Assembly: GCF_013387465.1 (NCBI RefSeq)
Contig: NZ_VYGV01000016.1
Location: 368,872-432,871 of the forward strand
Length of the DNA stretch: 64,000 nt
DNA from: Hydrogenophaga aromaticivorans
GTDB lineage: Bacteria > Pseudomonadota > Gammaproteobacteria > Burkholderiales > Burkholderiaceae_C
Direction of reading: 5' to 3'
Shown: piece after piece, positions 23,906-32,646 of the stretch
Layout of the letters: each line of letters begins with the position of its first letter
Numbering within the stretch: the first letter of the stretch is position 1
The notes under the pieces: model-generated
Seen by the model: only the letters and a program-made list of their open reading frames with translations
What the model was told of the DNA's origin: nothing
The model's database searches: none
Made by a program: the position numbers and the translations under genes

Positions 23906-25231
23906 TCAGCGCTGGGGCATGTCCTTCGCGCCGTAGCCCAGGCTCACCGTCGCATCCGCCGGGATCGGCGGCATGGTCGCGTCCCAGGCCAGCCACTGTT
24001 CGCGCAGGCGCGCCAGCCGCCCGGGCTCGCGCTTCGCCAGGTTGGCGCGTTCGCGGGCGTCGGCCGGGAGGTTGAACAGGTACTCGTGGCCGTCCACCAT
24101 CAGGTATTTCCAATCGCCCTCGCGCAGCGCGCGCTGGCCGCGGTGGTTCATGCGCCAGTGCATGGGCCGCTCGAAACGCTGCGCCGGATCGCGCAGCAGG
24201 GCTTCGAGCGACACGCCGTCGAGCGGGTAATCGGGGTGCGGCTGGCCGCCACCGAGCGCGAGCAGGGTGGCGGACCAGTCCATGGTCATGGCGTGCTGTT
24301 CGCTCACGCTGCCGGCAGGGATGGTCGCGGGCCAGTGCGCAACCCAGGGCACGCGGATGCCACCCTCGGTCAGGTCCATCTTGCCGCCCACCAGCGGCCA
24401 GTTGTCCGAAAAGCGTTCGCCACCGTTGTCGCTGGTGAAGACGATCAGCGTGTTCTCCAGCAGGCCTTCTTCGCGCAGCGCGGCCGTGATCCAGCCGATG
24501 CCTTCGTCCATGTGGTGGATCATGCGGCGGTAGGCGTTCACGTTGCCGCCGTCCAGGTGGAACAGGTTCTTGGCCACCTTGGGCGCCACGTGCGCGTCGT
24601 CGCGCGTCTCCCAAGGCCAGTGCGGCGCGGTGTAGTGCAGGCTCAGGAAGAAGGGCTTGCCGCTGCGCGCCTCGGCTGCACGAGCCTTCACATGCTCGAC
24701 CGCCTTGTTGGAGAACACGTCGGTCAGGTAACCCACTTCCTTGTGGGTGTCTTCACCGATGTAGAGATCGTGGTCGCCGCTGGACGAGCAGTGGGTGAAG
24801 TAGTCCACCCCGCCGGCCATGATGCCGAAAAATTCTTCATAGCCCGAGCGCAGCGGGCCGAAGTGCGGCGGGTAGCCCAGGTGCCACTTGCCGATCAGCG
24901 CGGTGCGGTAGCCCGCGTCTTTCAGCAGCGAGGGCAGGGTGGGCATCTCGGGCGGCAGGCCCAGCGTCGCGCTGCCCTTGCTGCGGCTGTTGATGGGCTC
25001 TTCCAGCGCGCCGCGCAGGCGGTACTGGTAGCGCATGGTGATCATGGCGAAGCGCGTGGGCGAACACACCGGCGAGTTGGCGTAGCCCTCGGTGAGCTTC
25101 AGGCCACCGGCGGCGAGTGCGTCGATGTTCGGCGACACCGGGCCGTCCGGCCCTTCGCGGCCGCCGTAGCAGCCGAGGTCGGCATAGCCCAGGTCGTCGC
25201 TGACGATGTAGATGATGTTGGGACGGCTCAT
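23906..25231 (-). CDS. Sulfatase (formylglycine-dependent arylsulfatase family)
   Basis: A 441-residue sulfatase. The N-terminus has the metal-site DD (NIIYIVSDDLGYADLGCYGG) and the core motif CSPTR, whose Cys would be oxidised to formylglycine. The usual LTGR extension reads ITMR here, so Gly is Met. Downstream motifs include GKWHLGYPP and FTSDNGGERFSDN. There is no evident signal peptide, so it may be cytoplasmic. It could release sulfate from sulfate esters. It is followed by the two TctC-type proteins' genes in reading order upstream, suggesting a catabolic operon under the divergent MarR regulator. Substrate unknown. Confidence 0.88.
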   Translation of the reverse strand: MSRPNIIYIVSDDLGYADLGCYGGREGPDGPVSPNIDALAAGGLKLTEGYANSPVCSPTRFAMITMRYQYRLRGALEEPINSRSKGSATLGLPPEMPTLPSLLKDAGYRTALIGKWHLGYPPHFGPLRSGYEEFFGIMAGGVDYFTHCSSSGDHDLYIGEDTHKEVGYLTDVFSNKAVEHVKARAAEARSGKPFFLSLHYTAPHWPWETRDDAHVAPKVAKNLFHLDGGNVNAYRRMIHHMDEGIGWITAALREEGLLENTLIVFTSDNGGERFSDNWPLVGGKMDLTEGGIRVPWVAHWPATIPAGSVSEQHAMTMDWSATLLALGGGQPHPDYPLDGVSLEALLRDPAQRFERPMHWRMNHRGQRALREGDWKYLMVDGHEYLFNLPADARERANLAKREPGRLARLREQWLAWDATMPPIPADATVSLGYGAKDMPQR

Positions 25232-25238
25232 GGGGGCG

Positions 25239-26225
25239 TCAATTCGAGGTGATGCCCGTGGCGCGCACCACCTGGCCGTAGCGCGCCGACAGATCGGTCA
25301 GGCGCTGGGCAGCGGCGGCGCCGGTCTGGCCTTCGTAGAACAGGTCCAGCTTGACCAAGCGCTCTTTCGCGTCGGGGCGCTGCAGCGCCTCGGTGATGCC
25401 CTTGGCCAGGGTCCGCACCACCGCGTCGGGCGTGGCCGCCGGCACCATCACCAGGTACAGCACTTCCTGCTCCAGGCTCTTGAGACCCAGCTCGGCCACG
25501 GTGGGCAACTGGGGCGCCAGCCTCGAGCGCCGCGCACTCGTGACGGCCAGCGCGGTGATCTTGCGGCTCTGCACGTGCGGCAGCATGCCCGGCGTGGCCA
25601 GGATGCCGCCGTCCACCTCGCCGCTCAGCACGGCCGTCACGGCCGGCGTGTTGCCGCGGTATGGGATGTGCGTGGTCTTGACCGGCGTGCTGTTGCCCAG
25701 CATCGCGGCGGCCAGGTGGCCCGGGCTGCCGTTGCCGGCCGAGCTGAAGTTCAGGCTCCTGGCCCGCCCCTGGCTCAGCAGGTCGCCAAAGCTCTTGATG
25801 CCGGTGCCCGGGTTCACGCCCAGCAGCAGGCCCGACGACGCCATGATCACCACCGGCTTGAGGTCGGTGGGCTTGAACGGCATGGCCGGGTACAAGTGCG
25901 GGTTGATGGTGAACGTGGTGTCGATGCCGAACAGCACCGTGTAGCCGTCGGCCGGGCTCTTGGCCACCTGGTCGGCGCCGATGTTGCCGGCCGCACCGGC
26001 CTTGTTTTCCACCACGAAAGGCTGCTTGAGTGTTTCCTGCAGCGCGGCCGCCACCGAGCGCGCCAGGATGTCGGACGGACCACCGGGCGGGAAGTTGTTG
26101 ATGAACTTCACCGGCTTGGCCGGGTAGGCGTCCTGCGCCTGCGCGGTGCCCAGGACCGCGCCGAGAGCGGCGCTCAGGGCCAGGGCGGCGAGGGTGGTGC
26201 GGCGTGTGGGGTTCGAAGTCTTCAT
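25239..26225 (-). CDS. Bug/TctC-family tripartite tricarboxylate-type binding protein
   Basis: A 328-residue periplasmic solute-binding protein. It has a signal peptide with an Arg pair (NPTRRTTLAALALSAALG) ending at AQA, and Bug-family features: YPAKPVKFINNFPPGGPSDILAR near the mature N-terminus and ENKAGAAGNIGADQVAKSPADGYT. Such proteins bind organic anions for TctAB-type transporters or act as sensors. No TctA or TctB gene is present. It sits 7 bp before the sulfatase and 8 bp after a second Bug gene. The large frame that joins both Bug genes is only partly coding and is not a fusion. Confidence 0.9.
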   Translation of the reverse strand: MKTSNPTRRTTLAALALSAALGAVLGTAQAQDAYPAKPVKFINNFPPGGPSDILARSVAAALQETLKQPFVVENKAGAAGNIGADQVAKSPADGYTVLFGIDTTFTINPHLYPAMPFKPTDLKPVVIMASSGLLLGVNPGTGIKSFGDLLSQGRARSLNFSSAGNGSPGHLAAAMLGNSTPVKTTHIPYRGNTPAVTAVLSGEVDGGILATPGMLPHVQSRKITALAVTSARRSRLAPQLPTVAELGLKSLEQEVLYLVMVPAATPDAVVRTLAKGITEALQRPDAKERLVKLDLFYEGQTGAAAAQRLTDLSARYGQVVRATGITSN

Positions 26226-26233
26226 GGGGCGGT

Positions 26234-27202
26234 TCAGTCCAGTTGGATGCCGGTGGCCTTGATCGGCCCGGCCCAGCGTTGCAGGTCGGTTTTCTGGGCA
26301 GCGGCCAGCTCGGCGGGCGTGGAGCCCACCGGTTCGTAGCCCTGCTCCAGCAGCCTGGTTTTCAGTGCGGGCGTCCGCACGGCTTTGGCCACGGCGGCGC
26401 TCAGCATGTCGCGCACCTCGGGCTTCAGTCCGGCCGGTCCGTACATGGCGAACCAGGCGGTGGCTTCCATGTCCACGCCCTGTTCCTTGAGCGTGGGCAC
26501 CTCGGGCACCTGCGGGTCGCGCTGGGTGCCGGTCACGGCGATGATGCGCACCTTGCCCGCGCGGTGCAGCTCGGCGGTTTCGGTCACCACGTCGAACTTG
26601 TAGTCGATGTGCCCGCCCAGCAGCGCGGTGTTGGCGGGGCCACCGCCCTGGAACGGCACGTGCGTCAGCTCGGCGCCCGCCTTCTGGCCGAACATCACGC
26701 CCATGAAGTGCGGCAGCGTGCCCTGGCCGGGTGTGCCGTAGGTGCTTTTGCCCGGCGCTGCCTTGGCCTTGGCCAGCATCTCGGCCACGTTCTTCACACC
26801 CGAAGCCGGACCGGCCACCACGCTGAACTGGAAATGCGCCAGCAGCGAGATCGGCGTGAAGTCCGTCACCGCGTCGTAGTCCAGCTTTTTGTAGACGTGC
26901 GGGAACAGCACCATCGGCCCGCTCGGCAGCAGCACCACGGTCTGGCCGTCGGCCGGTGCGCGCTTGACGTGGCCGAGCGCGATGCGCCCGCCCGCGCCGG
27001 GTTTGTTCTCCACGATCACCGAGGAGAAGTCGTTCTTCAGGCCCTCGGCCAGCAGCCGCGCCAGCAGGTCGGCCGAGCCGCCGGGCGGAAAGCCCACCAC
27101 GATCTTCAACGGGGGTTTTTCGGAAGTCTGTGCCTGGGCGGGCAGCAGGGCGGCGGTCGCGGCGAGGGCCAGCGTGCTGGCCACGAGGGTGCGTCTGAAC
27201 AT
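26234..27202 (-). CDS. Second Bug/TctC-family binding protein
   Basis: A 322-residue exported binding protein with signal peptide (MFRRTLVASTLALAATAALLPAQAQ). It shows the family pattern KIVVGFPPGGSADLLARLLAEG and ENKPGAGGRIALGHVKRAPADGQT. I begin it at the ATG at 27,202; the upstream extension reaches across the promoter region. It is the first gene of the Bug-Bug-sulfatase unit and is divergent from the MarR regulator. It is a paralogue of its neighbour, not a copy. Confidence 0.9.
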   Translation of the reverse strand: MFRRTLVASTLALAATAALLPAQAQTSEKPPLKIVVGFPPGGSADLLARLLAEGLKNDFSSVIVENKPGAGGRIALGHVKRAPADGQTVVLLPSGPMVLFPHVYKKLDYDAVTDFTPISLLAHFQFSVVAGPASGVKNVAEMLAKAKAAPGKSTYGTPGQGTLPHFMGVMFGQKAGAELTHVPFQGGGPANTALLGGHIDYKFDVVTETAELHRAGKVRIIAVTGTQRDPQVPEVPTLKEQGVDMEATAWFAMYGPAGLKPEVRDMLSAAVAKAVRTPALKTRLLEQGYEPVGSTPAELAAAQKTDLQRWAGPIKATGIQLD

Positions 27203-27261
27203 GGTTGTCTCCGGGGTTGGGCGGTGTTTTCCCGCTGTAGAGCCGCATGCTAGGCATTCAC

Positions 27262-27281
27262 AATCAATTGCAGAAATCAAT
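27262..27281. promoter_or_regulatory. Direct repeat AATCAAT in the marR/Bug divergent region
   Basis: Two copies of AATCAAT lie 13 bases apart in the 110-bp divergent gap (27,203-27,312). An AT-rich island in otherwise GC-rich DNA, it is a candidate operator or promoter element for the MarR regulator. This is weak evidence. Confidence 0.3.
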
Positions 27282-27312
27282 CATTCCCGGTGTTTTCCCT
27301 GAGACTGTGACC

Positions 27313-27816
27313 ATGCATCTTTCCGACCGGGTCAGCGATCCGCAGCGGCAGGGCGATCTGCTGCTGTACCGGCTCCACCGCATCCAGAGCACCGCTGGCC
27401 GGCTGGTGGTGCAGCTGTGCGAGAGCACTTTCGGCATCACGCGGCGCGAGTGGCGCGTGCTGTCGGTGCTGAACGAGCACGAAGGCGTGTTGTCTTCCGT
27501 GCTGGCCGAGCACGCCATGCTGGACCGGGCTCGCACCTCGCGCGCGCTCACCTCGCTGGCGGCCAAGAAACTGGTCACGCGCCAGCCGCGTCCGTCGGAC
27601 CGGCGCGAGGTGCATGTGTTCCTGACCGACGAAGGCCGGCGTGTTTACGGGCAGATCCTGCCGCGCGTGATGGCGATCAACCGCGAACTGGTGTCCAGCC
27701 TCACGGCGCTGCAGCGCCAGCAGCTCGACGAGGTGATCGAGGCCTTGCAGGCACAGGCCGGCCGCATGCTGGCGGCGTCGAAAGTACCGCTGGCGCCGCT
27801 GGACAGCGGCGACTGA
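27313..27816 (+). CDS. MarR-family transcriptional regulator
   Basis: A 167-residue winged-helix regulator of the MarR family. The DNA-binding core is FGITRREWRVLSVLNEHEG ... LDRARTSRALTSLAAKKLV, then the wing PSDRREVHVFLTDEGRRVYG. The family usually represses adjacent or divergent genes and responds to small aromatic or acidic ligands. It is divergent from the Bug-Bug-sulfatase unit. GTG at 27,307 and ATG at 27,313 are both possible starts; I take the ATG. Confidence 0.9.
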   Translation: MHLSDRVSDPQRQGDLLLYRLHRIQSTAGRLVVQLCESTFGITRREWRVLSVLNEHEGVLSSVLAEHAMLDRARTSRALTSLAAKKLVTRQPRPSDRREVHVFLTDEGRRVYGQILPRVMAINRELVSSLTALQRQQLDEVIEALQAQAGRMLAASKVPLAPLDSGD

Positions 27817-27819
27817 GGT

Positions 27820-28782
27820 TCAGCCCTGCGCCGATTCGTAGACCAGCACCGCCGCGGCCAGGTCTTCCAGCGCCGTGCCGACCGACTTGAACACCGTGCG
27901 CTCCTGCTCGGTCTTGCGGCCGGTGGCCACGCCCTTGGACAGCGTGGTCAGCGTGCCGCGCACATCGTCGGCACGCAGCACGCCGTGCTGCATCGGCACC
28001 AGCAGGTCGCCGCTTTTCTGCAGCGCCTCGTCGGTGTCGACGAACACGCGGGCGTCCTCGAAGCAGGCGTCGTCGGCCTCGCGCATGGCGGGCGTGAAAC
28101 CGCCGATCAGGTCCAGGTGCGAACCCGGTGCGAGCCAGGTGCCGCGCACCAGCGGCTCGGTGGACAGCGTGGCGCAGCTCACGATGTCGGCCTCGCCGCA
28201 GGCGGCGGCCAGGTCGGTGCTGGCAAAGGCCGGCAGACCCGCCTCGCGCACCCGCGCGGCCATGGCCTGTGCCTCGGCGGGGCGGCGCGCCCACACCGTC
28301 ACGCGTTCGATCGGGCGCACCGCGCGGAAGGCGGCGGGCAGCAGTTGCGCCACGCGGCCCGCGCCCACCACCAGCAGGTGCTTGGCGTCGGCGCGCGCCA
28401 GGTAGGACGCCGCCAGCGCCGAAGCCGCCGCCGTGCGGCGTTGCGTGATCTCGTCGCCGTCCACCTGCGCCAGCGGCACGCCGGTGCGCGCGTCGAACAG
28501 CAGGTAGCTGCTGTGCAGGCCGGGCAGGCCGCGTTTGGCGTTGCCGGGAGCGATGTTGACGATCTTCACGCCGTAGTACTTGCCGGGCAGCCAGGCCGGC
28601 ATGATCAGCGAGGTCATGCGCCGGCTGGCGAGGTCGCCCGCGCCTTCGCCGGCCGGGCTGGTGATCTCATGCACATGGCGGGGCGGCACTTCGCTGCCGC
28701 CAGCGAAGCGCTCGCGCAGCGTGGCGATCAGGCGGTCAAAGGGCAGGGCAGCGCGCGTGGTTCTGGAATCAAAGAATTGCAT
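27820..28782 (-). CDS. Ornithine cyclodeaminase/mu-crystallin-family protein
   Basis: A 320-residue NAD(P)-binding protein of the OCD/mu-crystallin family. The Rossmann motif is HLLVVGAGRVAQLLPAAFRA and conserved family stretches include RRMTSLIMPAWLP, YYGVKIVNIAPGN and HLDLIGGFTPAMREAD. Members include ornithine cyclodeaminase, alanine dehydrogenase and ketimine reductases; which reaction is meant is not clear. The start at MQFFDSRTTR lies inside the 3' end of the ABC ATPase gene (14-bp overlap), so it may be part of that operon. It converges on the marR gene 3 bp away. Confidence 0.85.
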   Translation of the reverse strand: MQFFDSRTTRAALPFDRLIATLRERFAGGSEVPPRHVHEITSPAGEGAGDLASRRMTSLIMPAWLPGKYYGVKIVNIAPGNAKRGLPGLHSSYLLFDARTGVPLAQVDGDEITQRRTAAASALAASYLARADAKHLLVVGAGRVAQLLPAAFRAVRPIERVTVWARRPAEAQAMAARVREAGLPAFASTDLAAACGEADIVSCATLSTEPLVRGTWLAPGSHLDLIGGFTPAMREADDACFEDARVFVDTDEALQKSGDLLVPMQHGVLRADDVRGTLTTLSKGVATGRKTEQERTVFKSVGTALEDLAAAVLVYESAQG

Positions 28783-29515
28783 GCTGCGATGGTAGCGTGC
28801 GGCCTTCACCGGCTTCTTCCACCGTCTGCCCGTCGCGGATGTGGTAGATGCGTTTGAAGGTCGGGATGATCTTCTCGTCGTGGGTCACCACGATGATGGC
28901 CGTGTGCGCCTGCCGCGCCATCTGGTTCAGGATGTGCATCACGCCCAGCGCGCGCTCGCTGTCCAGCGGCGCGGTGGGTTCGTCGGCCAGGATCACGGGC
29001 GGTTTGTTCGCCAGCGCCCGCGCAATCGACACGCGCTGCTGCTCGCCGCCCGAAAGCTGCGAGGGTTCGGCCCTGGCGCGGTGCTGCACGTCCAGCGCCG
29101 TCAGCAGCTCCAGCGCGCGCGCGCGCGCATTCGCATTGGGCATACCCGCCAGCATGGGCAACAGCGCCACGTTGTCTGTCACGTCCAGGAACGGAATCAG
29201 GTACGGCGCCTGGAACACGAAGCCGATGCGGTCGCGCCGCAGCGCGCGCAGGTCGCGCGCGATCCAGCCGTTGTCGTAGATCACCTCGTTGCCCAGCGTC
29301 ATCTTGCCGCTGGTGGGTTCGATGATCGCGCCCAGGCATTTGAGCAGCGTGCTCTTGCCCGAGCCCGAGGGCCCGACCAGGCCCACCACCTCGCCGGGTG
29401 CCACCTGCATGTTCACGTGTTTCAGCGCCTCCACGGCCGTGTCGCCGTGGCCATAGACCTTGCGCAGGCCTTCGATCAGGATGCCGCCCTGGGTTGTTGT
29501 GTTCATGGTGTTCAT
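28769..29515 (-). CDS. ABC transporter ATP-binding protein (DevA/LolD-like)
   Basis: A 248-residue ATPase with Walker A (GLVGPSGSGKSTLL), Q-loop (FVFQAPYLIP), signature LSGGEQQRVSIARAL, Walker B (PVILADEPTAPLD) and H-loop (IIVVTHDEK). The type matches MacB/LolD/DevA exporters that move lipophilic compounds or act on the outer membrane. Its ATG overlaps the permease stop. The module DevB-like (fusion), DevC-like (permease), DevA-like (ATPase) is complete here, with its TetR regulator first. Confidence 0.93.
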   Translation of the reverse strand: MNTMNTTTQGGILIEGLRKVYGHGDTAVEALKHVNMQVAPGEVVGLVGPSGSGKSTLLKCLGAIIEPTSGKMTLGNEVIYDNGWIARDLRALRRDRIGFVFQAPYLIPFLDVTDNVALLPMLAGMPNANARARALELLTALDVQHRARAEPSQLSGGEQQRVSIARALANKPPVILADEPTAPLDSERALGVMHILNQMARQAHTAIIVVTHDEKIIPTFKRIYHIRDGQTVEEAGEGRTLPSQHAIL

Positions 29516-30702
29516 CCGATCGCCGCGCCCGGGTCCACCTTCAGCGCCACACGGATCGCCAGCGTGCTGGCCAGCGCGCAGATGATCAGGGTGACGACCA
29601 GGCCGGTGACCGCGTCGCCTGGCAATAGCAGCACGTATTTGGGGAAGGCCGGGCCCCACACCGTGGCCGCCACCTTGCCCACCGCAAAGCCGATCAGGCC
29701 CAGGCCCAGCGCCTGCTGCAGGATCATGCCGGCGATGGTGCGGTCGCGCGTGCCGATGAGCTTGAGCACCGCGATCTCGCGCAGCTTGCCCATGGTCATG
29801 GTGTAGATGATGAAGGCCACGATGGCCGCGCTCACAATGGCCAGGATCACGAGGAACATGCCGATCTGCTTGGCCGAGTTGGCGATCAGCTTCACCACCA
29901 GGATGTCTTCCATGCCGTCGCGCGTGTACACGCTCAGGTGCTTCCAGCGCCGTATCGGCTCGGCCACCTGCTCGGGGTTGAACCCGGGCGCGATCTGCAC
30001 CAGCACCGCGTTCACATTGCGGCTGCTGGTCTGCAGGGCCTGCACCGCGTCCAGCAGGCCGGGGCTGCCCGGGCGGTTGAAGGCCGGGTTGGCGGCGGTG
30101 CGCGCGCGGTCGTTGACGATGGCGTCGTTGTCTTTCAGGAACTGGGTTTCCTGCGCGTCCTTCATCGGCACGAACAGCATTGGGTCGCCGCCCGACGACA
30201 CCATGCGCCGCGTCAGCCCGACCACCGCGTAGTCGTGGCGGCGGATGCGCACCGTGTCGCCCAGCGCAAAGCCGGTCTTCACATCGGCCACCGCCTCGTA
30301 GTGGTTGCGCGTGATGTGCCGACCCGCCACCAGGTAGCCCGGCGCGCCTGGCATGCCCGGCTCCATGCCCACCACCATCACCCGCTGGTCCTGCCCATCC
30401 TTCTGCACCTGCATGGTCAGGTAGGCCACGTTGGCCGCCGCGGCCACACCCGGCATGCCGCGCACGCTGCGCACCACGTCGTCCTTGATGCTCGACGACT
30501 CGGCGTAGGGTCCCTGTGTGTCTTTCTGCACCACCCACAGGTCGGCGCGGCTGTTCGTCAGCAGCGCGTGCGCGTCGTCCACCATGCCGCGGTACACGCC
30601 CGCCATGGTCAGCGTCACGCCGATCAGCAGCCCCAGGCCCAGCCCGGTCAGCACGTACTTGCTCCAGCCGTGCAGGATGTCGCGACCCGCCAGGCTGATC
30701 AC
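29512..30702 (-). CDS. FtsX/MacB-type ABC permease (DevC-like)
   Basis: A 396-residue permease with one N-terminal helix (YVLTGLGLGLLIGVTLTMAG), a large periplasmic domain, and three C-terminal helices (IGMFLVILAIVSAAIVAFII; the ILQQALGLGLIGFAVGK region; TGLVVTLIICALASTLAIRV). This is the FtsX/DevC topology. It overlaps the membrane-fusion gene and the ATPase gene by ATGA on each side. Substrate unknown. Confidence 0.9.
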   Translation of the reverse strand: MISLAGRDILHGWSKYVLTGLGLGLLIGVTLTMAGVYRGMVDDAHALLTNSRADLWVVQKDTQGPYAESSSIKDDVVRSVRGMPGVAAAANVAYLTMQVQKDGQDQRVMVVGMEPGMPGAPGYLVAGRHITRNHYEAVADVKTGFALGDTVRIRRHDYAVVGLTRRMVSSGGDPMLFVPMKDAQETQFLKDNDAIVNDRARTAANPAFNRPGSPGLLDAVQALQTSSRNVNAVLVQIAPGFNPEQVAEPIRRWKHLSVYTRDGMEDILVVKLIANSAKQIGMFLVILAIVSAAIVAFIIYTMTMGKLREIAVLKLIGTRDRTIAGMILQQALGLGLIGFAVGKVAATVWGPAFPKYVLLLPGDAVTGLVVTLIICALASTLAIRVALKVDPGAAIG

Positions 30703-31940
30703 TTTTTGGCTCCCGCGGGCAGCAGCTGCTCCACCACCGCGATGCGTGCGTTGGCTTTCAGCGCGGTCTGGCTGTAGAGCACCACCGTGTCGCCTTCATC
30801 CAGACCGGTGATCACCTGCACCGTGCCGTCCAGGCCCTGCACGCCCAGCGTCACCGGCGCGAAGGCCAGCGCGCCGTCCTTGAGGCGCCACACGCCGGTC
30901 TGGCCCTCGTGCTGCACCACCGCCGCGTTGGGCAGCAGCAGGCTATCGGCCGTGGCTGGCAGCTGCAAAGTCACCTCGGCCATCTCGCCCACCGACACGC
31001 CCGCGGGCAGCGCGTCAAACGCCACCATCGCCAGCCGTTCCTCGGTCACGCTGTCGGCCAGCGGCTCCACGCGCACCACCTGGCCGGCCAGCGCTTCGCC
31101 CGGGCGCGAGCGCAGCGTGATGCGCGCCGCCAGCCCCGGCGCCAGCCCGGCTGATCGGCCCTGGTCCACCCGCAGCTTCACCCACAGGCTGGCCGGGTCC
31201 ATCAGCCGCAGCACCGCCTGCCCCGCCACCACCGTGGTGCCGGCTTCGGCGTCGCGCGCGGTCACCACCGCTGCGGCGGGCGCCACCAGTTTCAAATTGC
31301 CGCGTTGCTGTGCCAGCGCTGCGCGCTCGGCGCGCAGGCGGGCGATGTCTTGCGCGCTGCCGCCCAGGTTGGCCTGCGCCGCCGCCACGCCCGCGTTGGC
31401 CGAAGCCACCTCCTGCGCGCGCGCCTCCAGGGCGCCTGCGCTGATGAAGGCCTGCTTCGCCAAGTCTTCATTGCGTTTCAGGTTCGCCGCCGCCAGCTTC
31501 AACCCGCCGCGCGGTGGCCGGGCGATCAGCGTGGACGTCAAGCGCATCCTGCTGGCGCGCGCGCTCAAACCCCTGCCCGCCGCCTGCTGCGTGCTCTGCG
31601 CGCGGGCGAGCGAGGCGTCCAGCGCCGCCAGCCGCTGGTCCAGGTCCACCGGGTCCATCTCGGCCAGTGGCTGGCCCGGCTGCACCGTCTGGCCCACGTC
31701 CACCTGCACGCCCAGCACGCGCCCGGCCACCGTCGGCCCGACCATCCAGCTGCGCTGCGCCTCCACCTGGCCAATGCCGAAGATGGCCGGGCTCACGCTG
31801 CCTTTTTTCACCTCGGTCACCTGCACCTTGGTGGGCGCCAGCGGCCCGGTCCGCAGCGCCACCCAGGCCAGCGCCGCGAGCAGCGCCACGGCCAGGCCGC
31901 CCAGCAGCAGCCTGCGCGAGAGTTGGGGGTTCATCTTCAT
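30699..31940 (-). CDS. Membrane fusion (HlyD/DevB-like) protein of the ABC exporter
   Basis: A 413-residue adaptor with a single N-terminal membrane anchor (LLLGGLAVALLAALAWVAL), a lipoyl-like hairpin (GRVLGVQVDVGQTVQPGQPLAEMD), a helical coiled-coil section and beta-barrel domains. It would link the FtsX-type permease to an outer-membrane channel. It overlaps both the TetR stop and the permease start by four bases, so the four genes tetR-devB-devC-devA form one unit. Confidence 0.9.
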   Translation of the reverse strand: MKMNPQLSRRLLLGGLAVALLAALAWVALRTGPLAPTKVQVTEVKKGSVSPAIFGIGQVEAQRSWMVGPTVAGRVLGVQVDVGQTVQPGQPLAEMDPVDLDQRLAALDASLARAQSTQQAAGRGLSARASRMRLTSTLIARPPRGGLKLAAANLKRNEDLAKQAFISAGALEARAQEVASANAGVAAAQANLGGSAQDIARLRAERAALAQQRGNLKLVAPAAAVVTARDAEAGTTVVAGQAVLRLMDPASLWVKLRVDQGRSAGLAPGLAARITLRSRPGEALAGQVVRVEPLADSVTEERLAMVAFDALPAGVSVGEMAEVTLQLPATADSLLLPNAAVVQHEGQTGVWRLKDGALAFAPVTLGVQGLDGTVQVITGLDEGDTVVLYSQTALKANARIAVVEQLLPAGAKK

Positions 31941-32575
31941 GGGGTGGTCTCCTGCGTGCGCCGGGCCCGGGTGGGCGGCGCGGCAATGGCTTGTTGAAAA
32001 AGGTCAAAAACGGCCGGTGCCAGTGAGCGCATCGCGCCCACCTGGCCGCTCAGCAGCGACTGCATCACCAGCCCCTGCACCGAGCCGATGAACAGCACCG
32101 CCGCCGCCTGCAGGTCGGTGCCCGGCGCCAGCAGCCGCGCCGCCTGCGCCCGTTGCAGCAGGCCGGTGAGCAGCGTGCGGTAGGCCTGCATCAGCCCGCG
32201 CACGCGCGCCTTGAGCGGTGTGTCCCCGGGGTGCTGCAGCTCCTGAAAAATCACCCGCGGCACGCCAGGCTGCTCGACCACGAAATCCACGTGCGCCATG
32301 AACACCGCGCGCAGCGCCGCCAGCGGCTGCGTCTGCACGGCCGCCGCCGCGTGCAGGCGGGCCAGCAGGTCCTGGTGCGCGAAGTCGATCACGGCCAGCC
32401 AGATCGCTTCCTTGCTCTCGAAATGGCGGAACACCGCGCCCTGCGTGATGCCCACCGCCTGCGCCAGGTCGGCGGTCGTCACGGCGGCCGGGCTGCGCTC
32501 GGCGGCCAGCGCCAGCGCCGCGGCCACCAGTTCGGCCTGGCGGGTGTGGGTGGGTTGTTTGGTGGGCATGGGCAA
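31937..32575 (-). CDS. TetR-family regulator of the ABC exporter
   Basis: A 212-residue TetR-like repressor: N-terminal HTH (VTTADLAQAVGITQGAVFRHFESKEAIW) and a helical ligand domain. It is the first gene of the exporter operon, so it likely represses itself and the operon, and perhaps the divergent EamA gene. An inverted repeat lies just upstream of the start. Two starts are possible two codons apart (32,575 or 32,569). Confidence 0.92.
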   Translation of the reverse strand: MPMPTKQPTHTRQAELVAAALALAAERSPAAVTTADLAQAVGITQGAVFRHFESKEAIWLAVIDFAHQDLLARLHAAAAVQTQPLAALRAVFMAHVDFVVEQPGVPRVIFQELQHPGDTPLKARVRGLMQAYRTLLTGLLQRAQAARLLAPGTDLQAAAVLFIGSVQGLVMQSLLSGQVGAMRSLAPAVFDLFQQAIAAPPTRARRTQETTP

Positions 32576-32580
32576 TTAAT

Positions 32581-32596
32581 GTAATTGAGTAATTAC
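32581..32596. promoter_or_regulatory. Probable TetR operator
   Basis: GTAATT-GAGT-AATTAC is a perfect inverted repeat with six-base arms in the 71-bp gap between the tetR start and the divergent EamA gene. It lies 5 bases from the tetR start codon on an AT-rich island. An autoregulatory site for the adjacent TetR protein is the simplest reading. Confidence 0.6.
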
Positions 32597-32646
32597 TTAT
32601 ATTCAAGCGAAGAATCCGACGCTGCCCGGCGTCTACCATCCGGGCC

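Noticed and set aside
25239..27257. One long minus-strand frame of 672 codons across both Bug genes
   Set aside because: The right part is the second Bug gene read in the wrong frame; two separate genes with their own signal peptides explain the region.
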